Virus record (IMG/VR): IMGVR_UViG_3300025853_000366
Span: 1-32,239 of that record
Reading direction: 5' to 3' (one strand)
DNA: 32,239 nt
Source: a virus
Both the position numbers and the translations under genes were made by a program. Under the pieces are notes generated by a model. It had not been told where the DNA came from, ran no database searches, and worked only from the letters and a program-made list of their open reading frames with translations. Below are positions 20,717 to 30,200 of the stretch, in pieces. Position 1 is the first letter of the stretch. Every line of letters starts with the position of its first letter.

Positions 20717-21004
20717 ATGCAATACAGATGTCGTAGAAACTTTAGAGAAAAAAATACGAGATACAAAGTTGGTGATCTCTACAAAGGAGATAAGGTGATG
20801 GTATCAGATCTACTTAACAGAGGTTTGATATATGAAACAAAAGAAGACAAAAGACCTTATCACAGAGATACCAAATACACCCTTGAAAAAGACGAGAATA
20901 CTAAAACTATGTATTACGTTATAAAAGGAAACCAAATAATAGATCGATTAAACAAAGCTAAGGCAAAAAAACTTGTTGAGGAATTAAACAATGGCGTTTC
21001 TTAG
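20717..21004 (+). CDS. Hypothetical protein after the capsid gene (95 aa)
   Basis: I chose ATG at 20717 (MQYRCRRNFREKNTRYKVGD); an in-frame ATG at 20663 would lie inside the tRNA-like structure. The protein is basic (20-50) and has mixed charged residues in DKVMVSDLLNRGLIYETKED and a C-terminal helix (NQIIDRLNKAKAKKLVEELN). It might be a head decoration or connector-associated protein. It overlaps the gp6-like connector by 14 bases. Confidence 0.6.
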   Translation: MQYRCRRNFREKNTRYKVGDLYKGDKVMVSDLLNRGLIYETKEDKRPYHRDTKYTLEKDENTKTMYYVIKGNQIIDRLNKAKAKKLVEELNNGVS

Positions 21005-21596
21005 AAGCAGTTTGGCAACTCCTGATTATGGAAAAAATGGAGCAGTAAGCGTCTCTCTAACTGATAGCGGATCCAATGTCGCTACTGATATTATTTCCTT
21101 GAGCGATGCCAAGGAATGGTTGCGAGTTGATTATGATACTGATGACTCCCTTATCACAAGATTAATTGATCGAGTTGTCAGACATACTGAAGCGACATAC
21201 AATTTCCATCTTATTGAAAAAACCGTTGTAGCTGAATGGGAGTATTTTGCAAGAACTGTAAACTTACCTGAAACACCTGCAACCTCTATTACTTCGATAA
21301 AAACTGTTGATAATAATGGCGCAGAGACTACCCTCACAAACAACCAAGATTACTATTTGACTGGTGATACCTTGGTCTTTGATAAGATCTACGACTATGA
21401 AAGCCCATTTACAAGGGTGAGATTGAAGGCTACCTATACTGCAGGTTATACAACTATTCCATCTGATATAAAGTTAGGATTGGAAAATGCCATCGCAAGC
21501 AAGTACGAAGATCGTCAAGACATCGCAGGAATGAATGTGAGCGAAATGGTCAATGGCTCCAAAAGCTTCTTCAGAAACTATGTAAAAATGTTCTAA
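20991..21596 (+). CDS. Head-tail connector protein (gp6-like)
   Basis: The 201-residue protein has the gp6/gp15-type connector pattern: IISLSDAKEWLRVDYDTDDS then LITRLIDRVVRHTEATYNFH, a strand-rich middle, and a C-terminal helical end (DIKLGLENAIASKYEDRQDI). Such proteins form the ring that joins portal and tail completion proteins. It begins inside the previous gene (14-base overlap) and precedes the head-closure protein by three bases. Order and domain agree. Confidence 0.82.
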   Translation: MAFLRSSLATPDYGKNGAVSVSLTDSGSNVATDIISLSDAKEWLRVDYDTDDSLITRLIDRVVRHTEATYNFHLIEKTVVAEWEYFARTVNLPETPATSITSIKTVDNNGAETTLTNNQDYYLTGDTLVFDKIYDYESPFTRVRLKATYTAGYTTIPSDIKLGLENAIASKYEDRQDIAGMNVSEMVNGSKSFFRNYVKMF

Positions 21597-21599
21597 GTC

Positions 21600-21974
21600 G
21601 TGAAGACCAAAACAACGACATATAACATAGGTAAGATGAAGCAGAGATTACAATTCCAATACTATTCTCTGAGTTCTGATGGTATGGGTGGTAATACTCA
21701 AACTTGGAATAACTTGGTGTCGGTTTGGGCTGATGTTATGCCTTATTCAGGAAAAGAAGAATACGAGTTAGGTGGGTTAAAAGGAAAGAATCTCTACAAG
21801 ATCGTAACTCGTTACCGAGGCGATCTGATAAGTGCAGGATATACCCGAGGCACATACGATTATCTGCTAAGGATTTTGTATGATTCTAAAACCTTAAATG
21901 TTCTAAGTGTAAAGAATTTAGGCGAAGAAAATACCTATGTCGAGATTTTAGCAGAGGAGGAAGTAAATGCTTAA
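21600..21974 (+). CDS. Head closure/head-tail joining protein
   Basis: The 124-residue protein starts with GTG at 21600, three bases after the connector stop (MKTKTTTYNIGKMKQRLQFQ). The pattern 'IGKMKQRLQFQYYSLSSDGMGGNTQTW' with 'VSVWADVMPYSGKEEYELGG' is typical of the phage head-tail joining (Phage_H_T_join, SPP1 gp16-like) family. An alternative start is ATG at 21636 (MKQRLQFQ). The protein seals the connector channel. It overlaps the gp10-like gene by eight bases. Confidence 0.85.
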   Translation: MKTKTTTYNIGKMKQRLQFQYYSLSSDGMGGNTQTWNNLVSVWADVMPYSGKEEYELGGLKGKNLYKIVTRYRGDLISAGYTRGTYDYLLRILYDSKTLNVLSVKNLGEENTYVEILAEEEVNA

Positions 21975-22401
21975 AGTTCAAGTCAATCAGTTAGAGTTAA
22001 ATAAGACAATTGGTAACATTAATCGATTGAATGGACAAATGCGTAGAAGAGCAGGACAGATAATAAACTATCACGCTTTGATTATTGAGAGTAACGCAAA
22101 GAAAGCAGTACCAGTTGATACTGGAACATTGAGGGCAAGTATTATGACTGTTAAGGAGAGTAGTTTTAACAGAACAGTAGGTACTCGTGTTGAATATGCT
22201 CCCTATGTTGAATTTGGTACAAAAGACAAAGTTGATACCACTATTTCAGGCGTTGATTATTCAAGAGTAGCAAAACAGTTTAAGAAGTCAAACGGAGGCG
22301 CAGGAGGCGTAAGACCGCGTCCGTATTTGTTCCCTGCTTTTGAAGCTGAAAAGCCTAAAGTTCAAAACGCACTTAGGAGGCTTGTAAAGTATGGCAGGTA
22401 G
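21967..22401 (+). CDS. HK97 gp10-like tail completion protein
   Basis: The 144-residue protein contains the gp10 signature: AKKAVPVDTGTLRASIMTVK around 41-60 followed by VGTRVEYAPYVEFGT. The C-terminal end (GVRPRPYLFPAFEAEKPKVQ) is also standard. HK97 gp10-type proteins take part in tail completion or in joining the tail to the head. Its end overlaps the next gene by 11 bases. Confidence 0.9.
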   Translation: MLKVQVNQLELNKTIGNINRLNGQMRRRAGQIINYHALIIESNAKKAVPVDTGTLRASIMTVKESSFNRTVGTRVEYAPYVEFGTKDKVDTTISGVDYSRVAKQFKKSNGGAGGVRPRPYLFPAFEAEKPKVQNALRRLVKYGR

Positions 22402-23278
22402 TGGAATAAAAAATTTACACAGAACTACTGGTCGTATGATCAGAGAAGACGAGAGCTACATCAATATGGCTGATTACGAGGCTAACAGTCATAGAGACTA
22501 CTACAAAAAAGTCCTGGATTTCCACGTTGAAATGTCTTTGGGTAATGTGCCTAATTTTAGCATTATACATAAGTTTGGGAGAAATGCTAATGTAGGAAGT
22601 ACGTTTGCACCAATTACACAATCGGGATTTTATAGAATGCCAACTTCCAATACGGCACTAGAGATTGTTTCTAATAGTGCAGATGATAATGCTTCGGGTA
22701 TTGGAGCTAGAACGGTGTATTACGAAGGGCTAAAAGAGGTGGCAGGTGAGTTAATTATCACTTCGAACACAGTAACTATGAACGGTCTTACACCGGTTGC
22801 CCTACCTGATTCTCTTATAAGATTATACAGATGGTATGTTGCAACAAGTGGAACGTATGCAACTCAATCACTTGCAAGCCATCAAGGAGAATTAACTATT
22901 CAAGAAAGCGGAGCAGGTGATATTTGGTCGGCTATAAAAGCCAATGGAATTTTTAAAGGACAGTCTCAAATAGGATGCTATACTGTTCCTAGTGGTTATA
23001 CTGCTTTAATAAATAGAATAGCTTATTCAGTTCAAGCAACACTTGAGGCTGAAATAATATTCATGCAAAGGAATGGGGTTTTGAATACAACTGCACCATT
23101 TGATGCACTTAGAGTAATTACAGATATTGATTCAGCAAAAGGTACGACTTCGGTTGATTTTGTCGCTCCTATAAATATACAAGAAGAAACGGATCTAATT
23201 TTTATGGGTAAAAGTAAAGGCGGTCAAACGCTCCCTATGACGATAGATTTTGAAATTAAACTTGTACAAAATGGCTAA
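22391..23278 (+). CDS. Uncharacterised virion-type protein inserted among tail-completion genes
   Basis: The 295-residue protein begins MAGSGIKNLHRTTGRMIRED. After residue about 50 it is beta-rich (IHKFGRNANVGSTFAPITQS, GIGARTVYYEGLKEVAGELI, GQSQIGCYTVPSGYTALINR). Similar 'IHKFG...GTGART..GL' proteins occur in many marine phages as structural or unassigned proteins; this is memory of a sequence pattern, not a search. Its place between gp10-like and DUF3168-like genes is unusual, since those are normally adjacent. It may be a capsid or tail decoration. The last eight bases overlap the next gene. Confidence 0.7.
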   Translation: MAGSGIKNLHRTTGRMIREDESYINMADYEANSHRDYYKKVLDFHVEMSLGNVPNFSIIHKFGRNANVGSTFAPITQSGFYRMPTSNTALEIVSNSADDNASGIGARTVYYEGLKEVAGELIITSNTVTMNGLTPVALPDSLIRLYRWYVATSGTYATQSLASHQGELTIQESGAGDIWSAIKANGIFKGQSQIGCYTVPSGYTALINRIAYSVQATLEAEIIFMQRNGVLNTTAPFDALRVITDIDSAKGTTSVDFVAPINIQEETDLIFMGKSKGGQTLPMTIDFEIKLVQNG

Positions 23279-23699
23279 AGATGTAACAACCCAATTGCAG
23301 ACTGCATACTATTCACTTCTGAATAATAATGTAACCCTATCAGGATCTCCAGTTCCAGTCTATGACGAAGTACCTTCTAATGGTACTTACCCTCACATTC
23401 AATTCAATGTAACTACTTTGACTGATCGATCAACCAAAACGAGTTTTATGGATGATGGAACTTTTAGTTTATCAGTTGTTGATAGATTCAGTTTGGACAG
23501 TGGTTCACGCTCAAAAATTAATAGTATAGTGAATCAAGTGAAGGAAATTATAAGAGTTAGACCAGTACCATTTAGTCTTGCTGACTTTAATGTCATCACT
23601 TCTGTTGTCGATAATGACATTTCCTATAAGGAGAAAACCTCTACCTATACATATTTTGTTCGTGAGATTAGATTTAGGCACATCATTGAAGAAAAGTAA
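23271..23699 (+). CDS. Tail completion protein (DUF3168-like)
   Basis: I chose ATG at 23271 (MAKDVTTQLQTAYYSLLNNN), seven codons after an in-frame upstream ATG, because it starts at the overlap with the previous gene. The 142-residue product has the DUF3168 pattern: N-terminal helix, 'VPVYDEVPSNGTYPHIQFNV', then strands with 'SLSVVDRFSLDSGSRSKINS'. Such proteins (SPP1 gp17-like) fix the tail to the connector. It ends with a terminator 24 bases downstream. Confidence 0.8.
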   Translation: MAKDVTTQLQTAYYSLLNNNVTLSGSPVPVYDEVPSNGTYPHIQFNVTTLTDRSTKTSFMDDGTFSLSVVDRFSLDSGSRSKINSIVNQVKEIIRVRPVPFSLADFNVITSVVDNDISYKEKTSTYTYFVREIRFRHIIEEK

Positions 23700-23722
23700 C
23701 TTTACTCAAAATAATCCTCTGT

Positions 23723-23757
23723 AAGGATTGGGGCGTGATAGCACCAATCCTTTTTTG
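23723..23757 (+). terminator. Rho-independent terminator after the connector genes
   Basis: AAGGATTGG (23723-23731) pairs perfectly over nine bases with CCAATCCTT (23744-23752), followed by a T-run to 23756. This is the cleanest terminator in the window. It separates the head/connector genes from the tail genes. Confidence 0.85.
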
Positions 23758-23773
23758 TTTGATTTTATTTGTG

Positions 23774-23781
23774 TAATTTTG
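23774..23781 (+). promoter_or_regulatory. Promoter -7 element before the major tail protein gene
   Basis: TAATTTTG matches TAnnTTTG and lies 40 bases before the ATG at 23822, right after the terminator. The nearest TTG is 16 bases upstream rather than 19-21, so the -33 element is weak. Confidence 0.4.
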
Positions 23782-23821
23782 TAACACTAACTCAAACAAC
23801 CTCAATCAAAACAAGAGAATT

Positions 23822-24238
23822 ATGGCCGCAATTAATGGAACCCTTATACTTTTACAAGACAATGGTACAGCTTTTGCGTTAACTACTTCTGCTACTTTGA
23901 ACGTTGAAATGGATCTTCCTGATGCTTCATCAAAACAATCAAGTGGCTGGGCGAATCACATACAAGGACAACGATCTTTTTCTGTTGATCTTGATGGGCT
24001 TGCCGATTTTGAAGTTAACGGATCAGTTCAAGTACTAATTGATCACATCCTTGACAGAACTACTGTTTCTATCGAGTTCGAACCTGACGCAGGTTTTGCA
24101 GGTGGAACAAAAGGTTACTCGTACCAAGGTAGTGCTTCAGTTTCATCTGTAAGTGTAGTTGCCTCGAATGAAGATACTGCAACACTTTCAGGATCATTTG
24201 TTGGAACTGGTGCATTGACCAAAGTAATTATGTCATAA
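23822..24238 (+). CDS. Major tail tube protein
   Basis: The 138-residue protein begins MAAINGTLILLQDNGTAFAL. It has the tail tube pattern of 'TLNVEMDLPDASSKQSSGWA' and 'FSVDLDGLADFEVNGSVQVL', a beta-sandwich of the TP901-1/Phage_tail_2 type, with a glycine-rich strand near 'GTKGYSYQGSASVSS'. It is the tube building block and has its own terminator/promoter before it, fitting strong expression. Next genes are tail chaperones and tape measure. Confidence 0.88.
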   Translation: MAAINGTLILLQDNGTAFALTTSATLNVEMDLPDASSKQSSGWANHIQGQRSFSVDLDGLADFEVNGSVQVLIDHILDRTTVSIEFEPDAGFAGGTKGYSYQGSASVSSVSVVASNEDTATLSGSFVGTGALTKVIMS

Positions 24239-24239
24239 T

Positions 24240-24536
24240 ATGGCAGGAACAAAAACTATTACCATTGATGGCGAGTCATATTCCTTCAGATTTGACCTCA
24301 ACGCTTTAGAGCGTTTTACCGAAGAAGCAGGAGTTGGCTTAAATAGTATTGACGAAGCACTTGACAAAGTTGCTAACATCAAACTATTTATACAAGCCCT
24401 CTCGGCTTCGGGTGGTAAAGAAGTCCCGAAGGAAGCGATCGGCACAATGGATTTTATGCTTCTACAAGAAGTGTTTGACATAGTCAGGGATTCTGTGGGA
24501 AACCTGACAAGCCCTCAGCAAAGGAAAAAGAAGTAG
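24240..24536 (+). CDS. Tail assembly chaperone (G-like, upstream half)
   Basis: The 98-residue protein begins MAGTKTITIDGESYSFRFDL, typical of the small tail assembly chaperone lying between tail tube and tape measure. It is acidic and helical with 'LNALERFTEEAGVGLNSIDE' and 'ALDKVANIKLFIQALSASGG'. The slippery heptamer GGGAAAC at 24497-24503 lies in frame as G-GGA-AAC near the end of the gene, the same layout as lambda gpG (GGGAAAG). This predicts a minority fusion with the downstream frame, as in the G/GT system. Confidence 0.85.
   Translation: MAGTKTITIDGESYSFRFDLNALERFTEEAGVGLNSIDEALDKVANIKLFIQALSASGGKEVPKEAIGTMDFMLLQEVFDIVRDSVGNLTSPQQRKKK
24497..24503 (+). promoter_or_regulatory. Programmed -1 frameshift slippery site
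   Basis: GGGAAAC in the 0-frame of the chaperone gene (codons GGA 24498-24500 and AAC 24501-24503). It fits X-XXY-YYZ exactly. After slipping, the reading frame continues without stop into the downstream ORF (from 24503: PDKPSAKEKEVGSFEDM). The -1 frame is closed only upstream of 24479. Confidence 0.8.
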
Positions 24537-24850
24537 GCAGTTTTGAGGATATGCTTGTGCTTGGTTACCGAATGGGACTCAAGCCTCACAATATTCGACA
24601 AACTTTGGTCTATGACTACAATCTGATGACGAGGGCATTCAAGGAGCAGATTACTCACGAGTATAACTTGATGCGTACCAATTCCTATTTGATTTCTGTA
24701 TATTCAGGATTAGATAGCAAATTCCGAAAAAAATTAACTCCTAATAAAATGTTTCCTCTTGATTCAGATATTACAAAAAAGCAAAAGTTATCCAAGCAGG
24801 AAGTCAAAGCTATTTTTGAGCGATCAATGAAAAGGAGAGGAATATGTTAG
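24503..24850 (+). CDS. Tail assembly chaperone, T-like half reached by -1 frameshift
   Basis: This downstream frame is open from 24479 to TAG at 24848-24850, with its first ATG only at 24551 (MLVLGYRMGLKPHNIRQTLV). If translated as the fusion after GGGAAAC, the product is about 203 residues. The part is basic and helical (YDYNLMTRAFKEQITHEYNL, later FRKKLTPNKMFPLDSDITKK). In lambda the T domain binds the tail tube protein, while G binds the tape measure; the same division is expected here. It overlaps the tape measure start by seven bases. Confidence 0.78.
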   Translation, partial: PDKPSAKEKEVGSFEDMLVLGYRMGLKPHNIRQTLVYDYNLMTRAFKEQITHEYNLMRTNSYLISVYSGLDSKFRKKLTPNKMFPLDSDITKKQKLSKQEVKAIFERSMKRRGIC

Positions 24851-27240
24851 GTGGATTTAATGTAAAACTTGGTGTAGATCTTAAAGGCCTCTCTGCAGGA
24901 TTAAACAAAGCCTCAGGGATGCTGAAGAATTTTGGAGGCTCGGTAAAACAAGCAGGACAAACTCTTACAAGATCCTTAACAGTTCCGATTACTGGAGCAG
25001 GTACTGCGATGCTCAAAACTGCGATGGATTTTGAGAAAGCGATGAATCAAGTCGGTGCAGTAACTGGTGCGGTAGGTCAAGATTTTGAAGCGTTAAGAGA
25101 TCAAGCAAAACAATTAGGATCAACAACTAAATTTACTGCAACTCAAGCCGCGGAAGGTATGAGTTTCTTGGCTATGGCAGGTTTTGAAACCGAACAGATA
25201 ATGACTGCTATGCCTGGAGTTTTGAATCTTGCAAGTGCAGGAGCAATGGATTTGGCAACTGCTTCCGATATTGCTTCTAATATTCTTACTGGTTTCAACT
25301 TAGATGCAGAGGAAATGGCAAGGGTAGTCGATGTAATGGCTAAAACATTTACATCTTCTAACACAAATCTGATGCAGTTAGGTACTGCGATGAGTTTTGT
25401 TGCGCCAGTTGCCGCGGGATTTGGAGTTTCAATTGAGGAGACCTCAGCCATTATTGGTATGTTATCGGATGCAGGTATTCAAGCAAGCCGAGCAGGTACA
25501 AGCTTACGAGGTATTATGGTTCAGCTTGGAGAAGCTTCAAAAGAGTTAGGATTTAGTTTAAAAGATTCAAGTGGTCAAATGAGACCAATGGCAGATATAC
25601 TTGATGACTTAACTGCAAAAGCAGGAGGTACTCAGTCTGCTATCGATATGTTTGGACAAAGAGCAGGACCTGGCTTGGTATCTCTGCTACAACAAGGATC
25701 TGATAAACTCCGACAATTTGAGCAAGAATTAAAAGACTCAGGAGGTACTGCCGAAAAGATTGCAGACAGACAAATGCAAGGGCTTGCAGGTGCATTAACT
25801 GAACTTCGATCAGCAGTTGAGGGTATGTTTATTGCCTTTGCTGATATTGGAATACTTAAAAGAGTTGAAGAAATAGTAGATAGTATAACATCAAGAGTAA
25901 GAGCATTTACTCAAGCGACTGACGAGCAAAAGGAAGCAGTAGTGAAATTATTAGCTATACTTGCAGGTCTTGGTCCTGCATTGATTGCGGTAGGTACTGC
26001 GATAGGAATAGTTGCAGGTACTATTGCCTTATTAGGTGGCCCAGTAACTGCGATAATAGCAGGCGTAGTTGCTATTGTAGGAGTATTGTATTACTTGCTT
26101 GATAATTGGAACGCAGTAGTAGAAAGAATGAGTGATACTGCTTGGTGGTACAATACTATTATATCAATGAGGCAGATTTTACTAAAGATCAATCCTCTTT
26201 CCTTGTTGCTCGATTTATTTCTTGTGATGACAAGATTTGTAGCTAAACATTTTTCGGATTTTTTCAACTCAATAGGTTCAGGATTTTACACTCTAAAAGC
26301 AAGGGTACTTACCATATTAGCCGATATAGTTGCGAAGGCTTCAGAAGGATTAGGTAAGTTGCCATTTATGGATGGTTGGGCTGATACTGCTGAAGAATTT
26401 GGCAAGACTTTAGGAATACAAGCAGAACTTGCAGAGAAGATGGCAGGTACAGACTTTGCAGGTCCTACTGTAAAAGCCCTTGAGGATATAAACAAAGTTA
26501 ATCCATTTAGGATATGGGCTGATAGTTTAGATGAAAGTAGAAAAGAGACTAAAGAATATACGCACGAATTTAAGTCCTTAAACGATTATGTAAGTCAGGC
26601 TGGTTCAGGGTTGCTTGAGATGCTCGGACTGTCTGAGTTGTTAAATATAAGCCTCTCAGAGCAACCTACTACTGATACTGAAGCTGATGAGCCTGCAAAG
26701 GTAGTAGATAGTGAAGGAATTGTTGAGGCTCTCGGATTATTTGGTAGATTACGTGAAGGTTTCAGAGATATACTTAACGATACCAAATTAATTGAGAGAG
26801 CATACAAGTCATTTGGCGAATCAATAGCAGAAGCGTTTACTCGTGCAATTATGACTGGTAAGTCTTTAGTTGATCAATTAGCAGAATTAGGTCGTTTGCT
26901 ATTAGGTAAAGGAATACAGTTTGCTATCTCTACTTTACTAGGTGGCGGATTAATGATTGGTGGAGAGATGACTTCAGGATTTCTAGGTCAAGGAGGAGGA
27001 TTGTTCGGTAGTTTTTTAAAAGCAATTAATGTAAACGATGCCTTAATTACTGATCAAGGTAAGATTGTTAAGTTTCATCCTAATGATAACATACTTGCAA
27101 TGCAGAACCTAGGAAGCTTGCAAGGAGGAGATGGTAGTAGTTCTGTTAAAGCGTTTGAAACTGCCCTTGATAATTTTACCTCAAGGATAGGACCTGATGA
27201 AGTATTCATTCTAACTCAAAAAGGCAGGTATGGATTCTAA
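24844..27240 (+). CDS. Tail tape measure protein
   Basis: The 798-residue protein has the TP901-type tape measure core: KAMNQVGAVTGAVGQDFEAL, LGSTTKFTATQAAEGMSFLA and MAGFETEQIMTAMPGVLNLA, with SDAGIQASRAGTSLRGIMVQ around 209-228. A long hydrophobic region lies near 367-420 (LAILAGLGPALIAVGTAIGI, later TAIIAGVVAIVGVLYYLLD). The length sets the tail at about 1.5 Angstrom per residue (roughly 120 nm). It starts seven bases inside the chaperone frame and ends one base into the tail-tip gene, both typical of this gene order. Confidence 0.93.
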   Translation: MLGGFNVKLGVDLKGLSAGLNKASGMLKNFGGSVKQAGQTLTRSLTVPITGAGTAMLKTAMDFEKAMNQVGAVTGAVGQDFEALRDQAKQLGSTTKFTATQAAEGMSFLAMAGFETEQIMTAMPGVLNLASAGAMDLATASDIASNILTGFNLDAEEMARVVDVMAKTFTSSNTNLMQLGTAMSFVAPVAAGFGVSIEETSAIIGMLSDAGIQASRAGTSLRGIMVQLGEASKELGFSLKDSSGQMRPMADILDDLTAKAGGTQSAIDMFGQRAGPGLVSLLQQGSDKLRQFEQELKDSGGTAEKIADRQMQGLAGALTELRSAVEGMFIAFADIGILKRVEEIVDSITSRVRAFTQATDEQKEAVVKLLAILAGLGPALIAVGTAIGIVAGTIALLGGPVTAIIAGVVAIVGVLYYLLDNWNAVVERMSDTAWWYNTIISMRQILLKINPLSLLLDLFLVMTRFVAKHFSDFFNSIGSGFYTLKARVLTILADIVAKASEGLGKLPFMDGWADTAEEFGKTLGIQAELAEKMAGTDFAGPTVKALEDINKVNPFRIWADSLDESRKETKEYTHEFKSLNDYVSQAGSGLLEMLGLSELLNISLSEQPTTDTEADEPAKVVDSEGIVEALGLFGRLREGFRDILNDTKLIERAYKSFGESIAEAFTRAIMTGKSLVDQLAELGRLLLGKGIQFAISTLLGGGLMIGGEMTSGFLGQGGGLFGSFLKAINVNDALITDQGKIVKFHPNDNILAMQNLGSLQGGDGSSSVKAFETALDNFTSRIGPDEVFILTQKGRYGF

Positions 27241-30200
27241 TGGCTTATGGATTAAGAGCAAGATACTCTCGTGACAATCATAATGGTACAACCGATTACA
27301 TAAGTATCTATCAAGATGGTTACTCAGGATCGGTGCTTACTCTTAATAAGGTTAGGAACTTTCGATTCAGACATCAAGAGATAACAAGCGATAGTTCAGA
27401 TGGCTACCTAAACCCTACCTACAACAAGATTCTGATGGGTGTCCTTGATTTTTATTTTTGGGGACACGATACCGATACTAAGGCCTTAATTGATGACATC
27501 AAGACTGCCAATAAAAAAGAATTTTATATAGAGTGGGCACAAGGAACAACTGGTAATATACTATGGCAAGGTTATCAATCAGGAAGGGTAAATAGTTTTC
27601 CTGAAAAGGAAAAGTACCTTGCACATCTTCAGTTTAAGGATTTTGAATGTCTTAAGAGTCAAGAATATACTCCTAATGATACAAGGCAAAAAGTTATACA
27701 GACTATTGCAGATCTAATAAGTGAGATTGGATTGTCATCATTAAGATTTACTGGAAATGTTCTTCAAACATATACAAGTTGGCAGGCTCAAGGAACTACA
27801 TTATCTGATGACTTCCTTAATCAGATTTATCACGATACAATTCAGCTTAGAGACTATGGTAGGCTAGGGCAAGAAGATGATACTGCGATCTCAGTCTTTG
27901 AAGCTTTACTACTCGTATGTGCGCCTCAACTTCTGATTTATCAGATGAATGGAGCGTGGAATGTTGTACAATTAAGTGCCTTTGAAGATTCTCAAAATGT
28001 ATTAAGAGCTGACTACTCATTAAATGGAACACAAAGTGCTACTACAACAGTAGATTTAGAGGTAAGTACCTTTGCGACTGTTGACCTTGGGACACCAGTC
28101 ATAACTGATCAAACTCAAAATACAAACTATCCTGCTCTTCAAGGCGTATCAGTCGAATTTGATCACAAGAGTCTTAATGCAAACATAACTGTGCCTCAAA
28201 CAGTTACTATCAATGGTGAAGGTGAGCAGAAGTACACAATGAATGTTCGGCTTACTGGTGATGAGAAAATAGTATTTAGTGCAAGAAACTTATCACGAAT
28301 AACAACGCCATATTATCATTACACAACTTTTAACAATACTGATGTTAATGTAGCAGGTGATACAATTAACATAACACCCTCTCTTGATTTAGACCAGAGA
28401 GTTAAGTTTAAAGCTACTGTTGGATCTGTACCTGGAGGATTGAATGAATCAACTATTTATTATTCAAAAAATGGTGGTTTTGATACCTTCCCATATCGAA
28501 TCGGTAACAATATTGACATTACAAGTGATGGGGGTGCAGGTTCGGTATCTCGAGTATTAACTATTGAAGAAGTAACCATTAAGAACGCAGAGTTTGCCCT
28601 GACATTAGGTCCTACGTTCTTAGATACTGGTACTGGTACTTTTATTAGAGCAGGCCTTAGCTATGCAGGTATGGCTACTACCTTGACACCATTTACACCT
28701 GCAAATGTTGACATTATTACTGATACAATAACCATTACTGGTCATGGGTTCAAAGATGGGCAACTATTGATTTTCAGCGATAACGGCACAACCCTACCTT
28801 CAGGCATTGATGCTGATGTATATTACTATGCAATTAATACTACTACCAATACATTTCAGATCAGCGAAACCTATAGTGGATCAGTAATCGATATTACCTC
28901 AACTGGTATTGGTTCATTTACCGTACAAAGAGCCTCAATGGTTCGCGGTCTTACCGATACAAACTCAACTGCTGAATATATCGGTAACTATGATTTCGAG
29001 TTAACTCAGCTTATACTCAATACAAATGTTGAACTTAATTTACACCTATTTGGATCACGAACCATTCAGGAAGATGAAATGACTTCGGATCGTTTCTTTG
29101 AAACAAATTGGTTAGATACAGTAGTTCAATTTATTGATCCATCAAATCCTGAAAGTACAAGTATTGAGTATTTGTTAGAGCAGAATACTCAGGTTGCTTC
29201 AGATACCTTACAACTCTCTCCAATCGTTTATGGTGATGGTCCTTATGTTTGGAGTAGGAGTGCGTATCGTACAAGTACCAATCTTGAAGATATAACGACT
29301 GGTTGGAAACGAAGATCTCAAGTGTCGTATGTTGGTTTTGAACAATTGTTACTTAAGGAAGTACTTGATACACAAAGAAGCAGACCAAGTAAATTAGATG
29401 CAAACATTGTTGGTGATTACAGTCCAATTAGTGTTTTAATTTATGATTCTAAATACTATGCCTATGTAGGTGGTTTTTATGATGGCAGATGGAATCCAAC
29501 TTTAGTTGAGATCAATCTAACTACTGGATCTGATACTCTTACCGAGGTCAAAAAAGTTGATCCATCAGGCAATCAAGGAATCATATATACTCCTACTGAA
29601 AGTGAAGGACTTACTGAATCTGAAGCTGACTCTAGATATTTACGTATTTTAAATAATTTAGGTGATGTAAATGATGTAGATACTAGCCGTACAAACTTAG
29701 GGCTAGGTACTGGTGATACGCCTACATTTAATGGTATTGTAAGCACTGGCACTATAATTACCGATGAAATTGATACAACAAGTATCGTATGGGATGCCTT
29801 AACACCTGAGGTTTTTTGGGCTACGAGCGAAGAGAAGTTTAACAATCCAGTATTTATTGGAACGAGTTTAGACGTTGATAATGGTATTAATGCAGACCAA
29901 CACATTCACGCAGGAACGTATCTTAAAGCAGATACCTATCTAGAAGTAGGAACAAGTGCAACGATAGGAACTACGCTAGATGTAGGAAGTAACACAACGG
30001 TAGGCGGTACGCTAGATGTAACTAGCAATACCACAGTCGGTGGTACACTAAACGTAGCAGGTAATACTACAATATCGGGAACACTAGATGCTCCTACATT
30101 GAATACTGGTCAAGGTGATAATGAGTTGTATGCAATGAATCAAAACGTTCGCACCTCTGATAGTGTAACTTTTGATACGTTATCTGTTACAAATAACGCA

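Noticed and set aside
25143-25451. Minus-strand ORF of 102 codons inside the tape measure gene
   Set aside because: It opposes a well-supported tape measure core domain and is an open frame by composition only.
29967-30110. Diversity-generating retroelement variable repeat or CRISPR-like array
   Set aside because: The repeats are coding, directly adjacent without spacers, and no reverse transcriptase or template repeat is visible.
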